Shown one piece after another: positions 40,463 to 49,997 of a stretch of 64,000 nucleotides of DNA. The stretch spans positions 540,001 to 604,000 of the forward strand of contig NZ_CP016397.1 of the NCBI RefSeq assembly GCF_002240035.1, written 5' to 3'. Under the pieces are notes generated by a model that was given only the letters and a program-made list of their open reading frames with translations, was not told the DNA's origin and searched no databases. Position numbers and translations under genes: made by a program. Positions within the stretch are counted from its first letter, which is position 1, and every line of letters begins with the position of its first letter. This DNA is from Legionella clemsonensis. Lineage in GTDB: Bacteria; Pseudomonadota; Gammaproteobacteria; Legionellales; Legionellaceae.

Positions 40463-41674
40463 ATGAATCGATTGATAAATTGGATAGATGCCCGCTTTCC
40501 CTTACTCAGTACCTGGAGAGAGCATTTAAGTGAATACTATGCGCCGAAAAATTTTAATTTTTATTATTATTTTGGCTCACTCGCGCTATTAGTCCTGGTT
40601 AATCAATTAGTAACCGGATTATGGCTCACGATGTTCTATACGCCTACAGCTGAACAGGCTTTTAATTCCATTGAGTATATTATGCGCGATGTAAATTATG
40701 GTTGGCTGCTGCGCTATATGCATTCAACGGGTGCCTCAGCATTTTTTATTGTGATTTATTTACACATGTTTCGAGGGCTTCTTTATGGTTCCTATCAGAA
40801 ACCACGAGAGCTCATTTGGCTTATAGGAATGGCTATTTTCTTGTTGTTAATGGCGGAAGCTTTTTTTGGTTATTTATTACCTTGGGGACAAATGTCATTT
40901 TGGGGAGCACAAGTCATTACTTCCTTGTTTGGCGCTATTCCCTGGGTGGGTGAAAGTGTTGCAACCTGGCTGCGTGGTGATTTCAATGTGGCCAATGCCA
41001 CGTTACAACGCTTTTTCGCATTGCATGTTGTCGGTGTCCCTCTCTTGCTTTTATTACTTGTATTCTTACATTTGGTGGCACTTCATAGAGTAGGTTCAAA
41101 CAATCCTCAAGGGATAGACATTAAAAAACAGGTGGATGCCAATGGAAAACCGCTGGATGGTATTCCCTTTCATCCCTATTACACGGTGAAGGATTTTGTA
41201 GGTGTTATCGTATTTCTCATTATTTTTTTTGCCATTGTCTTTTTTATTCCGGAAATGGGCGGTTATTTCTTGGAATATGCCAATTTTGTACCAGCAAATC
41301 CTATGGTGACACCTGAGCATATTGCACCAGTGTGGTATTTAACACCATTCTATGCCATGTTAAGAGCTATCCCCGATAAGCTTTTGGGAGTAATTGCCAT
41401 GGGGGCAGCCATCGTAATTTTATTTTTTATTCCCTGGCTGGATAAAAGTCCCGTGCGCTCGATGCGTTATAAAGGGATATATTCAAGAATTGCCTTGGCG
41501 GCGTTTATTATTAGTTTCATTATGCTGGGCTATCTTGGCACGGTAATTGTGACGCCTGTGAAGCAAATTTTGGCGCGAATTTTTACCACCATTTATTTTG
41601 CATATTTCTTGTTTATGCCCATTTATACGCGTTATGAACATTGTAAACAAGTTCCTGAGAGGATATCCGCATGA
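40463..41674 (+). CDS. petB: Cytochrome b of the bc1 complex
   Basis: A 403-aa integral subunit with about eight membrane helices. Two His pairs bind the haems: in RYMHSTGASAFFIVIYLHMFR and in LHVVGVPLLLLLLVFLHLV. The Qo-site motif reads PVWY rather than the common PEWY, a variant also known in other gammaproteobacteria. It starts six bases after petA and overlaps petC by four. Confidence 0.96.
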   Translation: MNRLINWIDARFPLLSTWREHLSEYYAPKNFNFYYYFGSLALLVLVNQLVTGLWLTMFYTPTAEQAFNSIEYIMRDVNYGWLLRYMHSTGASAFFIVIYLHMFRGLLYGSYQKPRELIWLIGMAIFLLLMAEAFFGYLLPWGQMSFWGAQVITSLFGAIPWVGESVATWLRGDFNVANATLQRFFALHVVGVPLLLLLLVFLHLVALHRVGSNNPQGIDIKKQVDANGKPLDGIPFHPYYTVKDFVGVIVFLIIFFAIVFFIPEMGGYFLEYANFVPANPMVTPEHIAPVWYLTPFYAMLRAIPDKLLGVIAMGAAIVILFFIPWLDKSPVRSMRYKGIYSRIALAAFIISFIMLGYLGTVIVTPVKQILARIFTTIYFAYFLFMPIYTRYEHCKQVPERISA

Positions 41675-42420
41675 GTAAAAGGCATTTATTCTCTTATGTA
41701 GTTGGATTGGTGATTGCTACGTTTGTGCAGGCTTCAACCACAGTTGAAATACTTCCTGTCAACGTTGATGTTCGAGATCAGGCGAAATTACAGCGTGGGG
41801 CGAAAATCTTTATGAATTATTGCTCTGGTTGCCATGCTTTACGTTATATGCGTTACAATCGTATGGCAGAAGATTTAGGATTAACTACATTTACCGGAGA
41901 AATTGATAAAGACCTTTTATTCAATAATCTGGTTTTTACTACTGCCAAAATTCATGATCCTATTCAAATTAGTATGCCTCCAACTGATGCAAGACAATGG
42001 TTTGGTATTGTACCTCCAGATTTATCGTTAACAGCAAGAGAACGTGGTCCTGAATGGATTTATACTTATTTGAAAAGTTTCTATGAGGATAAAAAAAGAC
42101 CCTTTGGCACTAACAATTTATTAGTGCCTGATGTTGCAATGCCCAATATTTTAGAACCTTTAATGGGTAGAATAATTGCGGTGCGGGAAAGTCAAAGTGC
42201 AACCTCTCCGGTATCGCATTTAGTTCTGGTGGAGTCAGGGGAAATGACCCTACGACAATTTGATAGTATGCTTGAAGATTTAGTCACTTTCCTGACCTAT
42301 GTTGCTGAGCCGGTTAAATTAATTCGTTATCGACTGGGAATAATGGTCATTCTGTTTTTATGCGTTTTTTGGGTTGTTGCTTACCAGCTTAAACGAATCT
42401 ATTGGAAAAAAATCCATTAG
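41671..42420 (+). CDS. petC: Cytochrome c1 of the bc1 complex
   Basis: 249 aa: a signal peptide, the haem motif CSGCH followed by ALRYMRYNRM, a Met ligand in PDVAMPNIL, and one C-terminal membrane anchor (LGIMVILFLCVFWVVAYQL). These are standard for cytochrome c1. It is the last gene of the petABC operon, translationally coupled to petB. Confidence 0.96.
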   Translation: MSKRHLFSYVVGLVIATFVQASTTVEILPVNVDVRDQAKLQRGAKIFMNYCSGCHALRYMRYNRMAEDLGLTTFTGEIDKDLLFNNLVFTTAKIHDPIQISMPPTDARQWFGIVPPDLSLTARERGPEWIYTYLKSFYEDKKRPFGTNNLLVPDVAMPNILEPLMGRIIAVRESQSATSPVSHLVLVESGEMTLRQFDSMLEDLVTFLTYVAEPVKLIRYRLGIMVILFLCVFWVVAYQLKRIYWKKIH

Positions 42421-42469
42421 GACAATATCGAAATTGCCTTATGAGACGGATAAACGCTAATAATAAATT

Positions 42470-42600
42470 AATGTCTGCGGTCACGTGTTTATGCACGGTA
42501 TGTAAAGAGGTATAAAATTGGGTGAGGTTCGCTCAGGCATAAAGCCCCGCAAGTGGGCAAGAGGAAGCAACGCTTGGGTACAAAATTTTTAGATGCGGTT
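42470..42600 (+). ncRNA. Candidate structured RNA between petC and sspA
   Basis: Within the 288-base gap, about 42470-42600 has three short hairpins in a row: CGTG-TTTATG-CACG, TGAG-GTTCG-CTCA, and GCCC-CGCAAGT-GGGC. They are followed by a purine-rich GAGGAAGCAACG block and then a T-rich tail. The composition is less AT-rich than the flanks and no open frame fits. I cannot match it to a known RNA family from memory. It may be a leader of sspA or a separate small RNA. Confidence 0.4.
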
Positions 42601-42708
42601 ATCGTGGAAAATTATCGGAGTTTATCATTATAAATTTAATTTTGTGGTAAAATAATGCCCTTTGACATACTAAAAGTATGAATTAAACATTGATTGAGGA
42701 GTTTGCTG

Positions 42709-43329
42709 ATGGCTATTGTGGCAAAGCGCACGATTATGTCTCTATATTCTGACAGTGATGATATTTATAGTCATCAGGTACGTATAGTTTTGGCTGAAAA
42801 AGGTGTAAATGTTGAGATCCTTCATGCCAAACAAGGCGAAGCGCCGAATGATTTGCTAGCAGTTAATCCTTACGGATCGGTTCCTACTCTTTTGGATAGA
42901 GAATTAGTTCTCTATGAAGCGCGTATAATCATGGAGTATTTAGACGAGCGTTTCCCTCACCCGCCACTGTTGCCGGTGTATCCGGTGGCACGTGCAGAAG
43001 CGCGTAAGATGATGCACCGTATAGAGCAGGATTGGTATTGCTTGTTACAAAATATTAGAGCAGGACAAGAGGTCGAACAGTCCCGTGCTTATCTGCTGGA
43101 AAGTCTGGTAAATCTTGAGCCAATTTTTGCAGATAAACCTTATTTCCTTAGCGACGAATTTTCCTTATTGGATTGTGCACTGGCTCCTTTGTTATGGCGT
43201 TTGCCGCAATTGGGTATAGAAATTCCAACGAAATCCAAAGGAATACAAGCTTATATGCAACGTCTTTTCAAGCGTGATTCTTTTCAATCAAGCCTGACAG
43301 AAGCTGAGAGGCAATTAAGAGCGGCCTAA
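42709..43329 (+). CDS. sspA: Stringent starvation protein A
   Basis: A 206-aa protein with a glutathione-S-transferase fold that binds RNA polymerase in stationary phase and acid stress (E. coli 212 aa). It shows the N-terminal thioredoxin-like part with RTIMSLYSDSDD and YEARIIMEYLDERFPHP. The start at the ATG after TGAGGAG is preferred to the upstream TTG. It is followed by sspB as in E. coli. In L. pneumophila this family also affects growth-phase control, by analogy. Confidence 0.94.
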   Translation: MAIVAKRTIMSLYSDSDDIYSHQVRIVLAEKGVNVEILHAKQGEAPNDLLAVNPYGSVPTLLDRELVLYEARIIMEYLDERFPHPPLLPVYPVARAEARKMMHRIEQDWYCLLQNIRAGQEVEQSRAYLLESLVNLEPIFADKPYFLSDEFSLLDCALAPLLWRLPQLGIEIPTKSKGIQAYMQRLFKRDSFQSSLTEAERQLRAA

Positions 43330-43331
43330 TA

Positions 43332-43724
43332 ATGAAAATGACTTCAAATAAGCCTTATTTAATTCGTGCTATTTATGATTGGATTGTCGACAATGATTTG
43401 ACTCCTTATATTCTAGTCAATACCAATTTTCCTGGGATTCAAGTGCCACAAGAGTATGTGAACAATGGCCGTATTGTATTGAATATTTCGCCTAAAGCAT
43501 GCCGTGGATTACATCTTGAGAATGACAGGATTATCTTTACCGCACGTTTTTCGGGGCATAGCATGCAAATTTTTATTGCCCCCGCAGCAGTTCTTGCAAT
43601 TTATGCCAAGGAAAATGGTCAGGGGATGGAGTTCCCTGATGAGACTCATGAACCTCCACCAGCTACCACAGGTTCAGAGACCAAAGGACGGAAACCTGCA
43701 TTAACCCTTGTAAAAAAAGAATAA
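43332..43724 (+). CDS. sspB: ClpXP protease specificity-enhancing factor SspB
   Basis: A 130-aa adaptor that delivers ssrA-tagged proteins to ClpXP. The N-terminal substrate-binding domain starts with SNKPYLIRAIYDWIVDNDLTPYI. The Pro/Thr-rich linker ends in a short basic C-terminal tail (RKPALTLVKK), which is the ClpX-binding motif. It is shorter than E. coli SspB (165 aa) because of a shorter linker. It lies two bases after sspA. Confidence 0.94.
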   Translation: MKMTSNKPYLIRAIYDWIVDNDLTPYILVNTNFPGIQVPQEYVNNGRIVLNISPKACRGLHLENDRIIFTARFSGHSMQIFIAPAAVLAIYAKENGQGMEFPDETHEPPPATTGSETKGRKPALTLVKKE

Positions 43725-43838
43725 GACTCAAATGCCATTTCTTTTTAAACTCGAGTTATAGCGTTTAAAGTTAATCAATTGAAAATGAATGGTACATGAA
43801 GTTTATCAAGGGTTATTGTGAATGGAGCATAAAAAGCT

Positions 43839-45338
43839 ATGACTACTACCAAGAGTTCTTTGTACCAAGTCAAGCAGATTCGTTTATGTGAACAGTCAGC
43901 CATGACAGATTTGGGCTTGTCTGAAGATGAACTAATGGAGCGGGCAGGTTTTAGCGCATTTTCTGCATTAACCAAACTTTATCCTGACATTCGCAATATT
44001 GCGGTATTTTGTGGAAGTGGAAATAATGCTGGTGATGGCTATATTTTAGCACGCTTAGCTTATGAAAAAGGTTATTCAGTCGTTATTCATCAATATAAAA
44101 CAGTGGAAGAATTACCTCCTGCAGCCCGCCATGCCGCTTTAACTGCTATTGCTGCCGGTGTTCCCTGTCAGTCGTTAGAGGAAGCCATCGATAGTGAGGT
44201 GGAGTTAATTGTGGATGCTTTACTGGGTATCGGTTTACAAGGTATCGTTAAGGGTCCTTTAGTTGCAGCTATCAATCAGATTAATGATAGTAAGCTTCCA
44301 GTACTAGCCATTGATATTCCATCAGGATTGAATGCTGATACCGGCGCTGTACTGGGAGTTTGTGTGCGCGCAACCACCACAGTCACTTTTATTGCTCGCA
44401 AGCTGGGACTATTTACTCTAGATGGGCCTGATTATTGCGGTAAAATCATTTGTGACAGCCTTGGACTCGATCGCATTTTATCAACCACTCAATCTGCTGT
44501 ACAAGTTTTGGATGGAAGCTTACGCAATACACTTCTGGTTCCGCGGTTAAAAAATTCTCATAAAGGGCATTATGGCCATGTACTTATCATCGGTGGCGGA
44601 CATGGCATGCCTGGCTCTGTTTTTCTTACGGCAAACGCTGCATTGCGTGTTGGAGCAGGACTTGTCACTATTGCAACACGTCCGGAGCATGCGAGTCAGG
44701 TCTTACCTGCTTTGCCTGAGGCGATGATTTACGGCATAAAAGAAGCAAATGATCTCTCTCCTTTAATAAGTCGAGCCACAATTTGTGTCATTGGTCCAGG
44801 ATTAGGTGAAGATGAATGGGCCCATGCTTTATTTACTAAAGTCCTTACTTCTCAACTGCCGATGGTGATTGATGCTTCAGCGTTACGTATTTTGGCGACT
44901 CATCATCAACAGGATGACAATTGGATTTTAACTCCGCATCCCGGTGAGGCCGGCAGCCTGCTAAATTGTTCTGCTGCTGAGGTTCAGAAAGATCGTTTTG
45001 CAGCGGTTAGTGAAATTCAAAGACAATATGGCGGTAATATTATTCTTAAAGGTGTAGGAACTTTAGTTGCTACTGATGAGTCAGAAATCTATTTATGTGC
45101 TGCAGGAAATCCGGGTATGGCCAGTGCTGGTATGGGGGATGCTTTAAATGGTGTCATTGCCGGATTGTTTGCTCAGGGATTATCACTTGCTGAAGCAGCT
45201 AAATTAGGTGTTTGGCTTCATGCTACAGCAGCGGATACAGCAGCGATTGCAAACGGAGAACGTGGTCTTTTAGCGAGTGATTTAATGTCTTATCTACGTC
45301 AGCAGGTCAATGCTGCATCAACGATGGTGAGTGAATGA
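43839..45338 (+). CDS. nnrED: Bifunctional NAD(P)H-hydrate repair enzyme
   Basis: 499 aa: an N-terminal epimerase domain (YjeF_N) with CGSGNNAGDGYILARL, and a C-terminal ADP-dependent dehydratase domain with GPGLGEDEW, TPHPGEAG and NPGMASAGMGDALNGVIAG. Together they repair damaged NADH and NADPH hydrates. It matches the E. coli fusion in layout and in being next to tsaE (four-base overlap). Confidence 0.95.
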   Translation: MTTTKSSLYQVKQIRLCEQSAMTDLGLSEDELMERAGFSAFSALTKLYPDIRNIAVFCGSGNNAGDGYILARLAYEKGYSVVIHQYKTVEELPPAARHAALTAIAAGVPCQSLEEAIDSEVELIVDALLGIGLQGIVKGPLVAAINQINDSKLPVLAIDIPSGLNADTGAVLGVCVRATTTVTFIARKLGLFTLDGPDYCGKIICDSLGLDRILSTTQSAVQVLDGSLRNTLLVPRLKNSHKGHYGHVLIIGGGHGMPGSVFLTANAALRVGAGLVTIATRPEHASQVLPALPEAMIYGIKEANDLSPLISRATICVIGPGLGEDEWAHALFTKVLTSQLPMVIDASALRILATHHQQDDNWILTPHPGEAGSLLNCSAAEVQKDRFAAVSEIQRQYGGNIILKGVGTLVATDESEIYLCAAGNPGMASAGMGDALNGVIAGLFAQGLSLAEAAKLGVWLHATAADTAAIANGERGLLASDLMSYLRQQVNAASTMVSE

Positions 45339-45802
45339 CTAAAACTGATGTAGCTCTTCCGGATGAATATAGCAGCGAACTTCTTGCAGCAAAACTGGCG
45401 CAGGAATTAGCGCCACCTTTGATTTTAACGTTTAGCGGAGAAATCGGTGCAGGGAAGACCACTTTCATTCGAGCAATGCTGCGGGCTTTAGGAATCACCA
45501 CTGCAATTAAAAGTCCAACCTTTTCCCTGATTGAAAGTTATCACTGCAATAAATTTCAGCTACATCATTTTGATCTCTATCGTATTCACGACGAGTCTGA
45601 GCTAGAGTATATTGGGTTTAGAGATTATTTTCGTGAAGATTCGGTATGTTGTATTGAATGGCCAGAACAGGCCGGACACTTCTTGAATAAGGTCGATATG
45701 AATTTTAGCTTTGCTATCAAAGGTCATGGGCGTTTGCTGTCAATAAAGGCTGCAAGCCCTGTGGGAGAAAAACTGCTGTCTAAACTTGCAGGTAAGGAAT
45801 GA
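45335..45802 (+). CDS. tsaE: tRNA threonylcarbamoyladenosine biosynthesis ATPase TsaE
   Basis: A 155-aa P-loop ATPase needed with TsaB and TsaD for t6A modification of tRNA. The Walker A motif is GEIGAGKTTF, and the family's IKSPTFSLIESY and CCIEWPEQAG blocks are present. It is embedded by four-base overlaps between nnrED and amiB, the usual proteobacterial arrangement. Confidence 0.95.
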   Translation: MTKTDVALPDEYSSELLAAKLAQELAPPLILTFSGEIGAGKTTFIRAMLRALGITTAIKSPTFSLIESYHCNKFQLHHFDLYRIHDESELEYIGFRDYFREDSVCCIEWPEQAGHFLNKVDMNFSFAIKGHGRLLSIKAASPVGEKLLSKLAGKE

Positions 45803-47199
45803 TTAGGCGCCTCTTCGCTTTATTTTTATTAGTGACAAGTTGCTCAATGGTGATGGCTGCAGCAAAATTACTTTCTGTCGAAGTAAAGCCACAAGGAAAC
45901 AATGGGACTGTACTTTTTACACTGGATAAAGCCGTTGCTCATAAAGTGTTTACGCTTACCAATCCTAATCGGGTGGTGATTGATTTTGAAGAGACGGATC
46001 TGGCGGTCAATTTGAATCAAATCAATTTGGGGCACCAATTAATTCGATATATTCGTAGTGGCAGACCGAATCCACGCACACTGCGTTTAGTTTTCGAAGT
46101 GAATCAAGTGGTAATGACGCAAACAAAGCCATTACAACGTTCAACGGATCAGCATAGTTTTTCTCTTAATTTAAAAACAGATGGTCAAATTTCTGCGGCA
46201 AATAACTCAAAATCTACTGACTATAATCCAGTCCCCCATTATTATGATCCACCTTCTCCTACGTCTCAGAAAGGACAGAAAATAATAAAAAAGGCAGTAC
46301 CCGTAAAACATGTCCCCAAAAAAACATTGCGTGATGTGATCGTGGTTTTAGATCCTGGTCATGGCGGCAAAGATCCCGGTGCAAGTGGGCCACGAAAAAC
46401 AGCTGAAAAAAATGTGACATTGGCTATAGCAAAAAGACTGAAACAAATTATCGATAGACAACCTGGTATGAAGGCTGTGTTAACTCGTAATGGTGATTAT
46501 TATATTGAATTGCGCGAACGGTTAAGAATTGCCAGAAAATATAATGCCGATGTTTTTATTTCAATTCATGCGGATGCGTTTATTAATCAGCAATCAAGTG
46601 GTGCTTCTGTATTTGCCTTGTCTCAATCTGGTGCGACCAGTGAAGCTGCCAGATGGCTTGCAGAGAAGGAAAATTATTCAGAGCTAGGAGGAGTTAATTT
46701 ATCTGAATTGGATGATCAAAGTGGTTTGGTGCGAACGGTTCTTATTGATTTATCTCAAACGGCAACCATTGGTGCTAGTCTTCATATGGGAGAGCGCGTG
46801 TTGCGCAATCTGGATAGAATAACCCGCTTACACAATCGTAAAGTGGAGCAGGCACGTTTTATGGTGTTGAAATCACCAGATATTCCATCAATTTTGATTG
46901 AGACGGGCTTTATTTCTAATCCACAAGAGGAACGTAATTTGACAAGTCCAGCCTATCAACAGCGATTAACTCAAGCCATTTTTGAAGGATTAAAACGCTA
47001 TTTTTGGGATTATCCGCCCCATGGAACACGAATAGAAGCTCTGGCTGGGAATAGTAATATTCATTTAGTTCAGCATGGTGAATCATTACCACAAATTGCT
47101 TCCAGATATCATGTTTCGGTAGCCGCATTACAAAATGCCAATCATTTGTCTGCAAATCAATTACAAACCGGTCAACGACTTGTTATTCCTACTGTATGA
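45799..47199 (+). CDS. amiB: N-acetylmuramoyl-L-alanine amidase, AmiB/C type, with LysM
   Basis: Splits septal peptidoglycan during cell separation. The 466-aa protein has a signal peptide, an N-terminal AMIN domain (about 25-120), a Pro/Lys-rich linker, an Amidase_3 zinc domain (DPGHGGKDPGASG, ISIHADAF, ILIETGFISNPQEE), and a C-terminal LysM repeat (LVQHGESLPQIASRYHVS). It lies between tsaE and mutL as in E. coli. Confidence 0.95.
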   Translation: MIRRLFALFLLVTSCSMVMAAAKLLSVEVKPQGNNGTVLFTLDKAVAHKVFTLTNPNRVVIDFEETDLAVNLNQINLGHQLIRYIRSGRPNPRTLRLVFEVNQVVMTQTKPLQRSTDQHSFSLNLKTDGQISAANNSKSTDYNPVPHYYDPPSPTSQKGQKIIKKAVPVKHVPKKTLRDVIVVLDPGHGGKDPGASGPRKTAEKNVTLAIAKRLKQIIDRQPGMKAVLTRNGDYYIELRERLRIARKYNADVFISIHADAFINQQSSGASVFALSQSGATSEAARWLAEKENYSELGGVNLSELDDQSGLVRTVLIDLSQTATIGASLHMGERVLRNLDRITRLHNRKVEQARFMVLKSPDIPSILIETGFISNPQEERNLTSPAYQQRLTQAIFEGLKRYFWDYPPHGTRIEALAGNSNIHLVQHGESLPQIASRYHVSVAALQNANHLSANQLQTGQRLVIPTV

Positions 47200-48836
47200 G
47201 AATTAAGCAATTACCAACAGCTCTGGCCAATCAAATAGCAGCAGGAGAAGTGATTGAACGTCCAGCGTCAATTGTTAAAGAGTTATTGGAAAATTCTTTC
47301 GATGCCAAGGCGACTCTCATTAATATAGAGATTGGTTATGGGGGGTTAAACCAGATAAAAATCAGTGATAACGGTACCGGTATTGTCGCTGATGACTTGC
47401 CACTGGCCATCGCGCCACATGCAACCAGCAAAATCAGTCAACCTGAAGATTTATATGCCATCTTAAGTATGGGGTTTCGTGGAGAGGCTCTAGCCAGTAT
47501 TGCGTCTGTTTCACGCTTAACCATAAGTTCTAAACCGGCAGACCAAACTCATGCAATGAAATTGATTAGTGATAGCCAGCACATTCGACTGGAACCTTGT
47601 GCAAGAACTCAGGGAACGACAGTGGATGTGCGAGATGTGTTTTTTAATGTCCCAGTTCGAAAAAAATTTTTGAAAAATGAGCGCAGTGAGTTTCAAGCAA
47701 TAGAAATGGTTGTTAAACGGTTTGCTTTAAGTGCACCAGACATCACGATTAATCTATCGCATAATCAGAAAAAAATAGTAAGTTTGCCCGCAGCTCATTG
47801 TGATCAAAGCAAATTAGGGCGAATCCGTAAAATATTAGGGAAAGCATTCATTGAACAGTCTTACTATATTGATGTTGAGCATGCAGGTATGCGACTTTTG
47901 GGCTGGATAGGGAGTGAAACTTACCAACGCAGCCAAAATGATAAACAGTGGATTTATATTAATGCACGGATGGTAAAAGATAAATTGCTTAACCATGCCA
48001 TTAAACAAGCCTATGAGAACTTGTTGCATCCAGGGCGTTACCCTTCTTGTCTTTTATATTTAACCATTCCTGCTGGGCAAGTGGATGTTAATGTACACCC
48101 AACAAAACATGAGGTTCGCTTCCAACAGCCACGGCTTGTGCATGACTTTATTAGTACTCAAATTCAGAGTGTTTTGAATCACTCTAAAGCACCTAAGCAA
48201 TATGCATTATTAACTGAAAATTACTCGGATACCTGCCAAATTCATGAACCATCTCCTTACCCAACGTCACCAATAACAGGTAGTAATATCAAGGAGGTAA
48301 TTACTTATGACAATAAATGGATTGACTTGAATAATCATTTTGCACTGGTGTTTTTGCAAGAGGAGCCTCATTTAATTGATGTTGCTTATTTACAACGTCA
48401 TTGGTTACGAACGTTTTTAACGAAAGAGAATTTGCCACTAAAGAGTCGGCCTTTGCTGGTTCCAGTGAGTCATATTCTTGAAAAGATTAATGTGCAACAT
48501 TTTGCTGAAATTAAAAATCACCTGGAGCAAATGGGTATTGAAGTGAGTCTTTTAGGGGAAAATACCTTATTTATTAGAAGCTTACCTATAGCCCTCCCGC
48601 ATTTGGATTTTAAGCAATTGCTAAATGCTATATTTAAAACATACCCTTTTACACAATCGGAACTAATGGAGCTATTGATTCAACATCAAATTTTTGGATT
48701 AAGTAGTGCCTCACAGGCAGAAAAAGAAACCTTGATGGCCTATATGCATCGCTTACAGTATGAGAATAATAAAGAACGTGGTGTGTGGCAAAAACAATTG
48801 TCAGTAGAACTTTGTAAGGATTTATTAAATGGCTAA
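47196..48836 (+). CDS. mutL: DNA mismatch repair protein MutL
   Basis: GHKL ATPase that couples MutS to downstream steps. Visible motifs: ANQIAAGEVIERPASIVKEL, DNGTGI, GFRGEALASIASV and GTTVDVRDVFFNVPVRKKF, then VDVNVHPTKHEVRF. At 546 aa it is shorter than the E. coli protein (615), mainly in the linker near residues 335-370. No endonuclease metal motif is seen, as expected where a separate MutH exists. It overlaps amiB by four bases and miaA by eight. Confidence 0.96.
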   Translation: MRIKQLPTALANQIAAGEVIERPASIVKELLENSFDAKATLINIEIGYGGLNQIKISDNGTGIVADDLPLAIAPHATSKISQPEDLYAILSMGFRGEALASIASVSRLTISSKPADQTHAMKLISDSQHIRLEPCARTQGTTVDVRDVFFNVPVRKKFLKNERSEFQAIEMVVKRFALSAPDITINLSHNQKKIVSLPAAHCDQSKLGRIRKILGKAFIEQSYYIDVEHAGMRLLGWIGSETYQRSQNDKQWIYINARMVKDKLLNHAIKQAYENLLHPGRYPSCLLYLTIPAGQVDVNVHPTKHEVRFQQPRLVHDFISTQIQSVLNHSKAPKQYALLTENYSDTCQIHEPSPYPTSPITGSNIKEVITYDNKWIDLNNHFALVFLQEEPHLIDVAYLQRHWLRTFLTKENLPLKSRPLLVPVSHILEKINVQHFAEIKNHLEQMGIEVSLLGENTLFIRSLPIALPHLDFKQLLNAIFKTYPFTQSELMELLIQHQIFGLSSASQAEKETLMAYMHRLQYENNKERGVWQKQLSVELCKDLLNG

Positions 48837-49785
48837 GACAATTGTTTGCTTAATGGGGCCAACTGCTTCAGGTAAAACAGCACTTGCTTTTGAGCTGGTG
48901 AAAGCTTTTCCGTTTGAAATTATTAGTGTTGACTCAGCCATGATTTATCGAGAAATGAATATTGGCACAGCAAAACCCACTCCTGAAGAACTTAAACGTG
49001 CGCCGCATCATTTAATTGATATTTTAGATCCCATTGAAAATTATTCAGCGGCGCAATTTTGTGAAGACACCGTGGAGTTAATTGAGGCTATTTTTCAGCG
49101 TGGCAAGCTCCCTTTGCTAGTCGGTGGCACCATGATGTATTTTAATGCACTGCAGCAGGGTTTATCCGTATTGCCTCAGGCGGATGAAGCAGTACGGCTG
49201 GAGTTATTGCGGCAAGCCGAGCGACATGGTTGGTCTTATTTACACCAACAGCTAGAGCAGGTTGACCCTCTATCAGCCAAACGAATTCATCCTAATGATA
49301 CTCAACGCATCCAAAGAGCATTAGAAGTTTACCACCTAACCGGTAAGCCACTTTCTTTTTTTTGGTCAGAGCAGAAAGGGGCAGCAAAGTATCGTTTCAT
49401 TAATCTAATCTTGTTCCCAGAACAAAGAGCCTGGCTACATGAGCAGATTGCTGCAAGATTCGAGAAAATGTTAAATCAGGATTTTATAGGGGAAGTGGCT
49501 CAACTTCTCCAAAAATGGCAATTACCTCCTACTTGTCCCTCCATGCGTTGTGTGGGTTATCGCCAAGTCATTGATTATTTGGCAGGAGATTATAATTATG
49601 ACACCTTGCGTTATAAAGGGATCGTGGCCACAAGACAGTTGGCTAAAAGACAGTTAACCTGGTTACGCTCATGGTCCAATAGTTTATTTTTTAATTGCCA
49701 AAATCCTGCAACGACAAAACGCGAAATCATGGCACTTGTTAAGGAAATCATGGATAATAAGCTTCATAATTTTAAGACCGTATAA
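48829..49785 (+). CDS. miaA: tRNA dimethylallyltransferase
   Basis: Adds the isopentenyl group to A37 of tRNAs reading codons that begin with U. It has 318 aa (E. coli 316). The P-loop is GPTASGKTALAFEL, followed by DSAMIYREMNIGTAKP and the RCVGYRQVIDYLAGDY block. The mutL-miaA order is the common one; the usual next gene, hfq, is not here. Confidence 0.96.
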   Translation: MAKTIVCLMGPTASGKTALAFELVKAFPFEIISVDSAMIYREMNIGTAKPTPEELKRAPHHLIDILDPIENYSAAQFCEDTVELIEAIFQRGKLPLLVGGTMMYFNALQQGLSVLPQADEAVRLELLRQAERHGWSYLHQQLEQVDPLSAKRIHPNDTQRIQRALEVYHLTGKPLSFFWSEQKGAAKYRFINLILFPEQRAWLHEQIAARFEKMLNQDFIGEVAQLLQKWQLPPTCPSMRCVGYRQVIDYLAGDYNYDTLRYKGIVATRQLAKRQLTWLRSWSNSLFFNCQNPATTKREIMALVKEIMDNKLHNFKTV

Positions 49786-49802
49786 GTTTTTTGAGGATTA
49801 TG

Positions 49803-49997
49803 ATGGCTGAAACCAAAAAAAAACCAGCAAGCACCAAGAAACATTATGTTGTGCATCAACGTGATTTGCCTTTGAGTTGTCCAACCGATGAAATGGAATT
49901 ATGGAATGCTCATCCAAAAGTTTATCTACCCATTGAAAAAACTGGCTCTGAAGTTTGCCCCTATTGCAGTGCCCATTTTGTTTTAAAAAATGATTAA
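49803..49997 (+). CDS. Zinc-finger protein of the CHCC family
   Basis: A 64-aa protein with a basic N-terminus and a zinc-ribbon core: Cys in SCPTDEM, His in NAHPKVY, and the VCPYCSAHF pair. This is the zf-CHCC family that also occurs in the mitochondrial complex I subunit NDUFS6. The second of two adjacent ATG codons gives better spacing to GAGG. It overlaps the heptosyltransferase gene by eight bases. Function in bacteria is unclear. Confidence 0.85.
   Translation: MAETKKKPASTKKHYVVHQRDLPLSCPTDEMELWNAHPKVYLPIEKTGSEVCPYCSAHFVLKND

Noticed and set aside
42470-42600. SRP RNA, RNase P RNA or tmRNA as identity of the petC-sspA structured region
   Set aside because: The GAGGAAGCAACG block resembles part of the SRP core, but the GGAA-tetraloop hairpin and the usual flanks are absent; signatures of RNase P and tmRNA are also missing.
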